DNA from: JAAYAO01 sp051133435
Lineage (GTDB): Bacteria; Actinomycetota; Actinomycetes; Propionibacteriales; Propionibacteriaceae
Length of the DNA: 64,000 bases
Direction: 5' to 3'
NCBI RefSeq assembly: GCF_051133435.1
Contig: NZ_JBPGNY010000004.1
Location: 124,001-188,000, forward strand
The notes beneath the pieces are model-generated. The model did no database searches. It was not told where the DNA came from and saw only the letters and a program-made list of their open reading frames with translations. Below are positions 8,685-16,218 of the stretch, one piece after another (the first letter of the stretch is position 1; the number at the start of each line of letters is the position of its first letter). The translations under genes and the position numbers were made by a program.

Positions 8685-9425
8685 ATGGGTGAACTCGATG
8701 GGAAAGTGGCGCTGGTGACCGGCGGCAGCAGAGGAATCGGGGCGGCCATCGCCGCAAAGTTGGCCGATCACGGTGCCGACGTCGCATTCACCTACCTACG
8801 CGCAACTGATGACGCGGAGCGGGTTACCGACCGAATCACGAGGGCTCGGCGGAAAGCGGTGGCAATCCAGAGCGACAGCGCTGACCCGCAGCAGGTGATC
8901 GACGCCGTTGACAAGACTGTCGAGACACTGGGCTCCATCGACATTCTGGTGAACAACGCCGGCGTATTTCATACCGGACCATTGCAGTCGGTGACCCAGC
9001 AGGAACTCCAAGCCGAGCTCGCCATCCATGTGGCGGCGGCCTTCATCGCCAGTCAGCACGCTTCCCGGGTGATGCCGGCGGGCGGTCGAATCATCAGCAT
9101 CGGCAGTTGCTTCGCCGAGCGGGTGCCGTACGCGGGCCTCACCCTGTACGCGATGACCAAGTCCGCCTTGATCGGACTCACCAAAGGCCTGGCGAGGGAT
9201 CTCGGCCCTCGCGGCATCACCGCAACCGTCCTACACCCCGGCTGCACCGACACCGATATGAATCCGGCCGACGGCCCTGACGCCGCCAACGAGCTTCCCT
9301 ATATCGCCGTCGGGCACTACGCCGAACCCGATGACATCGCTGCAGCGGTCGCCCACCTCGCCGGCAAGGGCGGTCGCTACGTGACGGGAACCGCGATCTC
9401 CGTGGACGGCGGCTATGCAGCATGA
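8685..9425 (+). CDS. SDR family oxidoreductase (3-oxoacyl-ACP reductase-like)
   Basis: A classical short-chain dehydrogenase of 246 residues. TGGSRGIG at residues 12-19 binds the cofactor, NNAG is present, and the active site has Ser in the ISIGS region and YAMTK as YxxxK. The end VDGGYAA fits FabG-like proteins. The start has AAAAGGGG upstream. Its end overlaps or adjoins the SMR gene, and a TetR regulator is divergent, suggesting an inducible detoxification role. The substrate is unknown. Confidence 0.9.
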   Translation: MGELDGKVALVTGGSRGIGAAIAAKLADHGADVAFTYLRATDDAERVTDRITRARRKAVAIQSDSADPQQVIDAVDKTVETLGSIDILVNNAGVFHTGPLQSVTQQELQAELAIHVAAAFIASQHASRVMPAGGRIISIGSCFAERVPYAGLTLYAMTKSALIGLTKGLARDLGPRGITATVLHPGCTDTDMNPADGPDAANELPYIAVGHYAEPDDIAAAVAHLAGKGGRYVTGTAISVDGGYAA

Positions 9426-9462
9426 CCCGTCCGCACCACACGACACGGACGGAAGCCGCGAC

Positions 9463-9789
9463 GTGACCAACATCGCCTGGGGAACACTGGTGATCGCCGG
9501 CTTACTCGAAGTGGTGTGGGTGACGGCCATGAAACGGTCGGAGGGATTCACCCGGCTGTGGCCGAGCCTGATCGCCATACCCACGGCCGTCATCAGCTTC
9601 GGACTCCTCGCGATCGCACTTCGCCACCTGCCGGCGGGCAACGGGTATGCAGTCTGGGTCGGCATTGGAGCGGTGGGAGTTGCCGCGGTGGGCATGACGG
9701 TGTTCAACGATGCCGTCACCCCGCTGAAGATCCTCTGCCTCGGTGCCATCATTGCCGGCGTGATCGGCCTGCGACTGCTCGAGAACTGA
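9463..9789 (+). CDS. SMR family efflux transporter, Gdx/SugE-like
   Basis: A four-helix membrane exporter, 108 residues from the GTG at 9463. That gives the usual SMR length and has GGAAG 7 bases upstream; an ATG at 9415 inside the SDR gene is the alternative. The first helix carries the functional Glu in AGLLEVVW. EGFTRLWPS and AVWVGIGAVG follow; the latter resembles guanidinium exporters more than EmrE. It is probably co-transcribed with the SDR. Guanidinium or quaternary ammonium substrates are inferred only. Confidence 0.85.
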   Translation: MTNIAWGTLVIAGLLEVVWVTAMKRSEGFTRLWPSLIAIPTAVISFGLLAIALRHLPAGNGYAVWVGIGAVGVAAVGMTVFNDAVTPLKILCLGAIIAGVIGLRLLEN

Positions 9790-9842
9790 TGGACACCCGC
9801 ACACCTGTGACCCATTATTCCCTGCGCGGGGTGACGCGGACG

Positions 9843-10433
9843 TCAGTCACCCAGGGCCAAGATGGCTGTGGCGCTGGCAGTGGCCACCTCGGGCAACCAC
9901 GGAGGCAGCGTGCCCCACAGGTATGGCCGGACCAAACCGTAAGGGCATTCAGCGGCAGCGATTCTGATCAAGGAGTGATGCCGCGCCTCAGGTTGGGGAT
10001 AACGCATGACGGCCAGCTCGGCCATCCGCGCGTGGATCGCATCGTTGACCTTCGCAACCTCGTCGCGCAACGCCTCCGGCGCGGTTTCAAGCAGGCGGGA
10101 CTGGCGATAAAGGGTCATCGCCACCGCATCATCCTGATGGTCGCGGGTGAACGTCACCACACACTCGGCCATCCCCAGCACTGCCTGCTCAGGGTCCACC
10201 CGGTCCGCTGCGGCCAAGTACTCGACGTGAAATCGGCGCACACTGCGCAGCCACAAGCGCACCAACAGTTCTTCCCGTGAGCCGAATCGATGGTAAATCG
10301 ACCCGGTGGGGGCCCCGAGACGCCGGGCGATGTCCCCGATCCGCACCTCTCGCCCACCAGCCCGAACCTCCTGGGCAGCGGCGTCGAGGATTCCGTCAGT
10401 CGTGAATTTCGCAGTGGCCACAAATATCAGCAT
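9843..10433 (-). CDS. TetR family transcriptional regulator
   Basis: A DNA-binding repressor of roughly 196-202 residues. The helix-turn-helix is seen in IGDIARRLGAPTGSIYHRFGSREELL. The start is uncertain: ATG at 10433, a GTG at 10451 and a GTG at 10421 are all in frame. Three evenly spaced TTCTA repeats lie directly upstream, between this gene and the divergent membrane-protein gene. Control of that neighbour is the simplest inference. Confidence 0.85.
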   Translation of the reverse strand: MLIFVATAKFTTDGILDAAAQEVRAGGREVRIGDIARRLGAPTGSIYHRFGSREELLVRLWLRSVRRFHVEYLAAADRVDPEQAVLGMAECVVTFTRDHQDDAVAMTLYRQSRLLETAPEALRDEVAKVNDAIHARMAELAVMRYPQPEARHHSLIRIAAAECPYGLVRPYLWGTLPPWLPEVATASATAILALGD

Positions 10434-10454
10434 AAACCATTTGGAGAACACCCC

Positions 10455-10487
10455 TTCTAGAGCGTAGATTCTAGGATGCTCATTCTA
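10455..10487. promoter_or_regulatory. Three TTCTA repeats with a 14-bp period
   Basis: TTCTA occurs at 10455, 10469 and 10483, exactly 14 bases apart, in the divergent promoter region. The first two also form a CTAGA-N8-TCTAG inverted repeat. This looks like the binding site of the adjacent TetR regulator. Confidence 0.55.
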
Positions 10488-10529
10488 ATTGAACCTCCCG
10501 GCCCCTGAGCCGAGGAAAGAGGCTTCACC

Positions 10530-11114
10530 ATGACCCTGACCACCACCGACGTCCTGCGAGTACGACCGGCGTCCAGATCCATCGTCATCATCGGCATTCT
10601 GGTTGCCGCCGGTTGCGCGGCCTTCGCCGCGATCAACATTTGGTTCGAGTTGACCAACAGGTTCGACTCGGGCCCTCACGCCGCCGACGCGGCCGCACTG
10701 TCGGTCGTGAATTGGTACGTCGTAGCCATCAAGCTCGTGGGTGTCATCGTCGCGACACTGGCCATTACCCCGACGACCAAGTTGGTCAGCCCCCGTGTGA
10801 TCGGCATCCTCCTGTGGGCAGGCTTCGCCACCCTGGCCGTCTACGTCTCGGGGAGTATGATTCAAGCGGTCATCATCGTCGCGGGCATCCATCCCGGAAC
10901 CGATCACCTTGACGCCGCAGCGATCGGGTACGTGCTCGGCTTCCTCCTGGCGAGCACAGGGTTTGGGGTGCTGGCAGTTTCCTTTGCGCGTCGGGCCCGA
11001 CTGGGCCGGCGCGAGTTTCTGCTCGGGATGTGCGGGGCGCCGGTGATTCTCGGCAGCATCCTGCTCGCCCTACCAAGCATCCTTCGGGGCGCCGGCCTGC
11101 TCTCCGGCGCCTGA
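10530..11114 (+). CDS. Membrane protein of unknown function
   Basis: A 194-residue protein that I do not recognise. It shows about five hydrophobic segments, including VIIGILVAAGCAAFAAINIW, WYVVAIKLVGVIVATLAI and a C-terminal APVILGSILLALPSIL, separated by short loops, so it is an integral membrane protein. GAGGAAAGAGG precedes the ATG. It is divergent from a TetR gene and probably under its control. A small-molecule export or resistance role is only a guess. Confidence 0.75.
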   Translation: MTLTTTDVLRVRPASRSIVIIGILVAAGCAAFAAINIWFELTNRFDSGPHAADAAALSVVNWYVVAIKLVGVIVATLAITPTTKLVSPRVIGILLWAGFATLAVYVSGSMIQAVIIVAGIHPGTDHLDAAAIGYVLGFLLASTGFGVLAVSFARRARLGRREFLLGMCGAPVILGSILLALPSILRGAGLLSGA

Positions 11115-11268
11115 TGCGGGACCTACTCACCATCACCGAGACATCAAGTCACCCGACCGCCGTCGGGACCAAGACCGCATTCCACAACCGTGAAGGACGG
11201 ACGAACATGCCCAGCACACCGAAAGCCTGCACGAAAAACACAATCACTGCCCAAGAAGGGTTCCACCA

Positions 11269-11988
11269 ATGAGCACCATCGATCAAACGTGGCCTCGAAT
11301 CGTCGACCGCGATACCTGGAACGATGCCAGGGGCGTACTACTCCAGCAGGAAAAGGCACTCACCCGCATGAAGGACGCGATCAGCGCGGCACGGCGTCGC
11401 CTGCCCATGGTCGAAGTCCGCTCGGACTACGAGTTCGAAGGACCCGACGGCTCCATCACCTTGCTTGACCTCTTCGACGGACGTCCCCAACTCATCGTTC
11501 AGCACTTCATGTTCGGCCCAGACTGGAAGGAAGGTTGCGACGGTTGCTCGATGATGGCCGAACACATCGGCCCGCTGTCCCACCTGCATGCTCGGCGGAC
11601 CTCGTTCGTACTCACCTCCCGCGCCCCCTGGGAGCGACTACACGCCTTCCGTGACCGGATGGGGTGGAGCCTGCCGTGGTATTCCACCGTCGGGACGGAC
11701 TTCAACGTCGATTTCGGCGCCACCGTCGACGGAGAGGAACACCAAGCGATCAGCGTTTTCCTCCGCCGTGGAGATCGCGTCTTCCATACGTGGTCCACCC
11801 AAGCCCGCGGTGAAGAGCCCTTCATGCTCGTGTTCGACCTGCTCGACCTGACACCTTTCGGGCGTCAGGAGGATTGGGAGAACTCACCTCCGCATGTGCC
11901 CCAGGAACCGACGTATTCCTGGATGCGGCTCAGCGACACCTATGGCGATCCCCCGGCGGACACCCCCGGTGCACTGGATGCGAACTGA
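11269..11988 (+). CDS. DUF899 family (thioredoxin-like) protein
   Basis: A 239-residue protein of the DUF899 family, which has a thioredoxin-like fold and no settled function. It shows the family N-terminus (EKALTRMKDAISAARRRLPMVEV) and the FMFGPDWKEGCDGCS segment, whose Cys pair resembles a redox motif. AAGAAGGG lies 8 bases before the ATG. The 154 bases upstream hold no recognisable gene. It may be co-induced with the TetR-controlled genes before it, but nothing proves this. Confidence 0.85.
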   Translation: MSTIDQTWPRIVDRDTWNDARGVLLQQEKALTRMKDAISAARRRLPMVEVRSDYEFEGPDGSITLLDLFDGRPQLIVQHFMFGPDWKEGCDGCSMMAEHIGPLSHLHARRTSFVLTSRAPWERLHAFRDRMGWSLPWYSTVGTDFNVDFGATVDGEEHQAISVFLRRGDRVFHTWSTQARGEEPFMLVFDLLDLTPFGRQEDWENSPPHVPQEPTYSWMRLSDTYGDPPADTPGALDAN

Positions 11989-12063
11989 GCTCACCCCAAC
12001 CACCGCAATCATGCCGAGCGCCAAGGCGCACTTCCGGACACGAACTGTAGGGCCTGGGCCGAT

Positions 12064-13494
12064 TCACCTCGCCGAGCCGAACGCCCTCGCCAGGCTCGGC
12101 ACCCGCCGCACGATCAACTGATCGACGGCCAGGATCAGCAGCAGCGACAGGCCGAATAGCGGTAGGAACAGGCCGAGTGCGGCCACAGCGCCGAGCAGGA
12201 TCCAGTTGCCGAAGATCGGCAGTCGGGCGCGCGGGGCGGCCAGGCCGGTGGCCGCCCCGCGGCGCTTCCACCACATGATCGGCGCCGAGACGCACAGAAA
12301 GATCACAGCCAGACAGAACAACGTCGTACCGATGGTGTTGATCGTGCCGAAGCGTCGTCCCTCGTGCAGGGCGATGCCTTGGGACACGGTCTTCGCCACC
12401 ATCGAGTAGTCCTGATAGCCGTAGGTACCAACGACGTTGCCGCTGTATTGGTCGACGTGTACGGCCAGCTCTCGGGAGACATCGGCTTCGGCGGGGTTGC
12501 CGTTGTTCGACCACTGCCAGCCGAAGACGCTGTAGACGCCCTTCTCATCCACGGGGTAGGTGATCGAGTACGGCCCCGGCGCCCCGGTTCCCGACGCCAC
12601 CAAGACAGCTCGGTCGACCGAGATCGGCTCGCCGCTGCCGTGGCTGTGCGCCGTGTCCCCGTTGGAGACCGCCCATCCGGCCGGCCCGGACTTGCCGTCG
12701 GTTTTCTCGATCAGCTCTCCGAGCTTCGATTCACCTCCGGGATCCTCACCCCACAGCGACATGCCGTTGCCTGCGGCGATCTGTTGGGCCTGACTCCCCC
12801 ACAACCCGGTCCACGGCAGCCCGGAGACCACCAGCAGAAGCAGTCCGATGCCCACCGGGAGGCCGACCACTGCATGCGCCCCACGCAGCGTGGCGCCCCG
12901 CATCCCCCGGCTCGTCGCGTTCTTCCGGGGTCGGCGGCCGAGGAAAAAGATGACGAATCCGGTGATGGTCATCACGATCGCCCAGGAGGCGCCGAGTTCG
13001 ATGATCCGGTCGCCGGCATCACCGATCAACAACGTGCCGTGAATGCGTTCGGCCCAGTCCGAAATCAGGCCCTCGGGGGCCAGGTCGCCGGTCACCACCC
13101 CTCGGTAGGGATCGACGTAGACATTGCGACTGTCTTCGCCCGCAGACGTCACGAACACCGTGGCGCGCTCGCCGGTATGGTCGACCAGCGACAAGATGTT
13201 GCGTTCGGGGAAAGCTTCGCGCACGACCTCTTCCTGCTGGGACAGTGGCAGTCGTTCGGCGCCTTCGGGGGCTGCCACGGTGAGCACCCCCGGATGCGTC
13301 CAGGCATCCACCTGGGCCCGGTACATGTAGGTCAGGCCGGTGACGGCCAGCACGAGCAGTACCGGGATCACCAACACCGAACCGTAGAAATGCCAACGCC
13401 AGAAGGCCGCGAACCAGTTCACGCGTTTGCGATCGGACGGAGCGCTCGCGTCACGCCGCTCGGCGTCCGGGCTCATGGTCTGGGTGGCGGTCAC
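12064..13494 (-). CDS. PepSY-associated transmembrane helix domain protein
   Basis: A 476-residue membrane protein of the PepSY_TM family. Such proteins are often found with metal uptake or metal-resistance genes. The N-terminal helix is in WRWHFYGSVLVIPVLLVLAVTG, typical of the family. A PepSY-like extracellular portion with EGLISDWAERIHGTLLIGD follows, and further helices lie near 160-230 and at the C-terminus. The ATG is 27 bases from a TCTAC-N5-GTAGA palindrome shared with the blaI-like gene. It is divergent from the histidine-rich DUF5134 protein, so metal-related function under BlaI/CopY-type control is likely. Confidence 0.85.
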   Translation of the reverse strand: MTATQTMSPDAERRDASAPSDRKRVNWFAAFWRWHFYGSVLVIPVLLVLAVTGLTYMYRAQVDAWTHPGVLTVAAPEGAERLPLSQQEEVVREAFPERNILSLVDHTGERATVFVTSAGEDSRNVYVDPYRGVVTGDLAPEGLISDWAERIHGTLLIGDAGDRIIELGASWAIVMTITGFVIFFLGRRPRKNATSRGMRGATLRGAHAVVGLPVGIGLLLLVVSGLPWTGLWGSQAQQIAAGNGMSLWGEDPGGESKLGELIEKTDGKSGPAGWAVSNGDTAHSHGSGEPISVDRAVLVASGTGAPGPYSITYPVDEKGVYSVFGWQWSNNGNPAEADVSRELAVHVDQYSGNVVGTYGYQDYSMVAKTVSQGIALHEGRRFGTINTIGTTLFCLAVIFLCVSAPIMWWKRRGAATGLAAPRARLPIFGNWILLGAVAALGLFLPLFGLSLLLILAVDQLIVRRVPSLARAFGSAR

Positions 13495-13520
13495 GCGAGG
13501 CTCCTCGGAGGCTTGGCTTT

Positions 13521-13535
13521 TCTACCTGATGTAGA
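13521..13535. promoter_or_regulatory. Predicted BlaI/CopY-type operator, site 1
   Basis: TCTAC-CTGAT-GTAGA is a perfect 5-5-5 palindrome in the 55-base gap between the divergent PepSY-TM and DUF5134 genes. The same arms and spacing recur at 14232-14246, upstream of the blaI-like gene. Confidence 0.8.
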
Positions 13536-13549
13536 GTTAGAGTATTGCC

Positions 13550-14188
13550 ATGATTGCGTTCCCCGTCAACGTGGCCCTCACGGCGATTTTCGTCTTCACC
13601 GGCCTGTACTGCCTGTACCACTTCATTGCCGCCCAACGCAGCAAATCGGCGGGGTCCCCCGCACTGACCGACGGGCAGGTCGTCGACATCAACCACCTGA
13701 TCATGAGCGCCGCGATGATCTTCATGACCTGGGTGATGTTCGGCGATGTGCTGTTGTGGGGCCAGGTGGCGCTGTTCGCGGTGCTGCTGCTGTCGCTGAT
13801 CCCGAACTGGTTGCGGGCACGCGGCCTCACCGAGCGCCTCGATGTGGCCGGCCACATGCTGCTCGACCTCGCGATGATCTGGATGCTGGCCGCGATGCCG
13901 CTGCTGATGGCGGGGATGGACCACGGCGCGCACGGGGACCACGGCGATCATGCCGATCACAGCGACCACAGCGACCACGGGGGTCACGGTGGCCACGAGA
14001 TGGACATGGCGGCCGACACCCCGGCCTGGGCCGATGCGGTCAATGTCGGTTTCGTCGCGATCTGCGGACTGGTGGCGGCGTGGTGGCTGCTGCGAGCGGT
14101 GCGCGAACCGCGGCATCGACTGCATTCGGTCTGCCACCTGCTGATGTCGGTGGGTATGGGCGTCATGCTGGTGGCGATGAACGCCTGA
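13550..14188 (+). CDS. DUF5134 membrane protein with histidine-rich loop
   Basis: A 212-residue protein with about six predicted helices. Residues 123-153 form a hydrophilic loop with nine histidines at exact three-residue spacing (His125 to His149), mostly as Asp-His-Gly or Asp-His-Ser, flanked by Met123, Met151 and Met153. This is a classic metal-binding arrangement and suggests Cu or Zn binding. The gene starts 15 bases past the first BlaI-type palindrome and precedes the BlaI/protease pair. Copper handling is inferred from the loop and context; the family has no established reaction that I know of. Confidence 0.85.
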   Translation: MIAFPVNVALTAIFVFTGLYCLYHFIAAQRSKSAGSPALTDGQVVDINHLIMSAAMIFMTWVMFGDVLLWGQVALFAVLLLSLIPNWLRARGLTERLDVAGHMLLDLAMIWMLAAMPLLMAGMDHGAHGDHGDHADHSDHSDHGGHGGHEMDMAADTPAWADAVNVGFVAICGLVAAWWLLRAVREPRHRLHSVCHLLMSVGMGVMLVAMNA

Positions 14189-14231
14189 CCGGCAGGGATT
14201 TCCACTGTGCACCCAGCTCCGGGTGCATTAC

Positions 14232-14246
14232 TCTACTGCGGGTAGA
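14232..14246. promoter_or_regulatory. Predicted BlaI/CopY-type operator, site 2
   Basis: TCTAC-TGCGG-GTAGA lies in the leader of the blaI-like gene, 66 bases before its ATG. Arms and spacing are identical to the site at 13521-13535, which suggests autoregulation. Confidence 0.8.
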
Positions 14247-14312
14247 ACATCGGCCACCCCGTCCTTCGGCGGGACGGCGCCACCGGATCGGATCCGAACA
14301 GGGAGGTTGTTG

Positions 14313-14708
14313 ATGGCGGGTCGACGCACTCGTGCTCCGGGCGAACTGGAGACCGCGATCATGCACGTCCTGTGGTCACAGGGACGCCCGATGACCTCAC
14401 TGGAGATCCAGGATCTGGTCACCGGCAAGCGCCCCGCCCAGACCACCCTGCTCACCGCCCTGGACCGCCTGGGTCAGAAGGGGATGGTGCGTCGGGTCGG
14501 CGATGCGGTGCGCCGGGTCCAGTTCGAACCGACCATCACCGAGGCCGAGCACGCCAGCCAGGCCATGCTCGAAGCCCTGCCCGAAGACGCGAGCCGGGGT
14601 GCGGCCCTGCTGAAGTTCGCCGGGGACCTCGACCCCGAGGACCTGGACATCTTGCGTGAGGCCATCTCGCAGCGAGGATCGTCGAACCGTTCGAAGAAGC
14701 GCCGATGA
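14313..14708 (+). CDS. BlaI/MecI/CopY family transcriptional repressor
   Basis: A winged-helix repressor of 131 residues. The N-terminus (PGELETAIMHVLWSQGRPMTSLEIQDLV) and the RPAQTTLLTALDRLGQKGMVRR recognition region match the family. GGGAGG lies 6 bases before the ATG at 14313; sequence further upstream is open but not coding. It overlaps the membrane protease gene by 4 bases, the usual repressor plus BlaR1-like protease pair. Two palindromes nearby are its likely targets. With no beta-lactamase present and metal-type genes around, metal or membrane stress is a likelier signal than beta-lactams. Confidence 0.92.
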   Translation: MAGRRTRAPGELETAIMHVLWSQGRPMTSLEIQDLVTGKRPAQTTLLTALDRLGQKGMVRRVGDAVRRVQFEPTITEAEHASQAMLEALPEDASRGAALLKFAGDLDPEDLDILREAISQRGSSNRSKKRR

Positions 14709-15568
14709 CACCGATCGTCGCCTGCCTGATCTACGCGGCGACCGTGACGGTTGCAGCACCCCAGATCCTCACCCGTGGCCGGTGGCAGGTGTGGCAGCCG
14801 AGGCTTGCTCTGGCCTGCTGGCACGCTGCCCTGGCCAGTGTTGCCGGGGCGTTGCTCTTCGCCGCGATCTACGGCATGGCGCTGGCCCACAGCCTCGGGC
14901 TGGACGGCCGCGGCGGCAAGGCCCTGGTGTTCAGCTTCGGCGCCTGGGCGGGGGCCTTCGTGCTCGCGGCCTGCTGCGCCCTGCTGTCGGGACGCTCCGA
15001 GCCCGTGGTGCGTCACGAACAGGGAGTGAAGGATCACCTGCGGTATGCCGCCCGCACCTGTCGCCATTCGGTCGAGAACCGCTCCGGGACCACCATTCGT
15101 TATGTCGATGCCGACAGTCCGGTGGCGTACTCCTTCCACGCCCCCGAGGCCACCGTGGTGATCAGCCGCACGCTGCAGGATCACCTCACCGAGCCCGAGC
15201 TGGACGCGGTGATCGCCCACGAATGCGCCCACCTCGAGGAGCGCCATCACCTGGTGCTCCGCCTGGCGAATGTCTACACCGCCTGCCTGCCCCGGTTCGC
15301 GCCGGTGCGGCGGCTGAAGAAGTCGACGAAGTTCTTGGTGGAGCTGATCGCCGATGATGTTGCTGCGGCCAAATGCGGTTCGCACGCCACCGCCTCGGCC
15401 CTGTCGGTGATGGCGCAACTCGCCGCCCGACCGGACATGGCATTGCGGGCCGAACGCTTGCACAGCAGAGCAATCGGCGGTCAGCACTCCCGGGCATCGA
15501 CCGGCACGGCCGGCCGTCCACTCGTCGGGCTGGCCAGGTCGGGCTCGACCACACGCCGTCACCGCTGA
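14705..15568 (+). CDS. M56/M48-type membrane metalloprotease (BlaR1-like)
   Basis: A 287-residue membrane protein with three N-terminal helices, then a cytoplasmic zinc protease segment. HECAH at residues 172-176 is the HExxH site, and VELIADDVAA supplies a downstream acidic ligand region. There is no penicillin-binding sensor domain at the C-terminus, so this is the short actinobacterial form. Its ATG overlaps the repressor stop codon. By analogy with BlaR1 it would cleave or inactivate the BlaI-like repressor on a signal; this is inferred. Confidence 0.88.
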   Translation: MTPIVACLIYAATVTVAAPQILTRGRWQVWQPRLALACWHAALASVAGALLFAAIYGMALAHSLGLDGRGGKALVFSFGAWAGAFVLAACCALLSGRSEPVVRHEQGVKDHLRYAARTCRHSVENRSGTTIRYVDADSPVAYSFHAPEATVVISRTLQDHLTEPELDAVIAHECAHLEERHHLVLRLANVYTACLPRFAPVRRLKKSTKFLVELIADDVAAAKCGSHATASALSVMAQLAARPDMALRAERLHSRAIGGQHSRASTGTAGRPLVGLARSGSTTRRHR

Positions 15569-15591
15569 CCACGCCCCTCGGTGCAGCGTCC

Positions 15592-16161
15592 TCAGTGCGT
15601 GGCGGAATTGTCCACCAGCGCCTCGGGCAGGTCACCGGCTCCCCGCACGTCCCACAGGAATCGCTGGTGGATCGTGCTGCCGGTGCGCAGCACGGTGAGC
15701 GCCCCGCTCGATTCGAGGATCACCAGCGCCAGGTCCTGGTAACTGGTCACCCCCTGCTGGCGCAGCCGGGTGACGATCTCGTGTTCGTGCAACCCGGTGG
15801 TGGCCAGAGCCGCCGGAAGGACCATGCCGTCCACCAGAATCACGGTGGGTTGGTGGCGCCCGGGTCTCCCCCGCCGTGGCAGTCGGCGGCGCAACACCCC
15901 GAAGCTGGCTTCCAGGCCCATCAGAGTGGCCAGGGCGACCAGACCACCGAGCAGGGTTGGTGAGTCACCCAGCATCGAACGCGCGATCAACGCCCCCATC
16001 AGGGTGGCGAGCGCCAGGCTGAAGGTCGAAGTGCTGGCCCGGATCCGCCGTCCGAGATAGCGAATGACCCCGGCGTACACCACGTACAAGGTGGTGGTGG
16101 CCAGCATCACTCCGAGAACCTGGATGCCGGAGATTCCGATGTGCGACCACAGTTCGTCCAT
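15592..16161 (-). CDS. DUF421/YetF family membrane protein
   Basis: A membrane protein of about 189 residues with three N-terminal helices (VLGVMLATTTLYVVYAGVI and following) and a C-terminal soluble domain. That domain includes GRHQPTVILVDGMVLPAALATTGLHEHEIVTRLRQQGV, cut here into recognisable DUF421 pieces such as TVILVDG and LRQQGV. ATG at 16161 is chosen; an ATG at 16191 is also possible. It is convergent with the protease gene, 23 bases apart. Function is unknown in the family outside spore-related roles in Bacillus. Confidence 0.82.
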   Translation of the reverse strand: MDELWSHIGISGIQVLGVMLATTTLYVVYAGVIRYLGRRIRASTSTFSLALATLMGALIARSMLGDSPTLLGGLVALATLMGLEASFGVLRRRLPRRGRPGRHQPTVILVDGMVLPAALATTGLHEHEIVTRLRQQGVTSYQDLALVILESSGALTVLRTGSTIHQRFLWDVRGAGDLPEALVDNSATH

Positions 16162-16218
16162 TCGTCCATACTGCCCACCCGGCTGGGTCATGGACGGGCG
16201 GGCCGCACGCGGGACGTC

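Noticed and set aside
7813..12000. Integration site at the initiator tRNA
   Set aside because: No repeat of the tRNA 3' end and no integrase gene were found downstream, so an island boundary is not claimed.
12364..14313. A 649-codon plus-strand frame
   Set aside because: It lies antisense to the PepSY-TM gene, then overlaps DUF5134 in another frame; its composition is shadow-like.
14705..15568. Beta-lactam sensor BlaR1
   Set aside because: The protein lacks a penicillin-binding C-terminal domain and no beta-lactamase gene is present, so a beta-lactam role is not supported.
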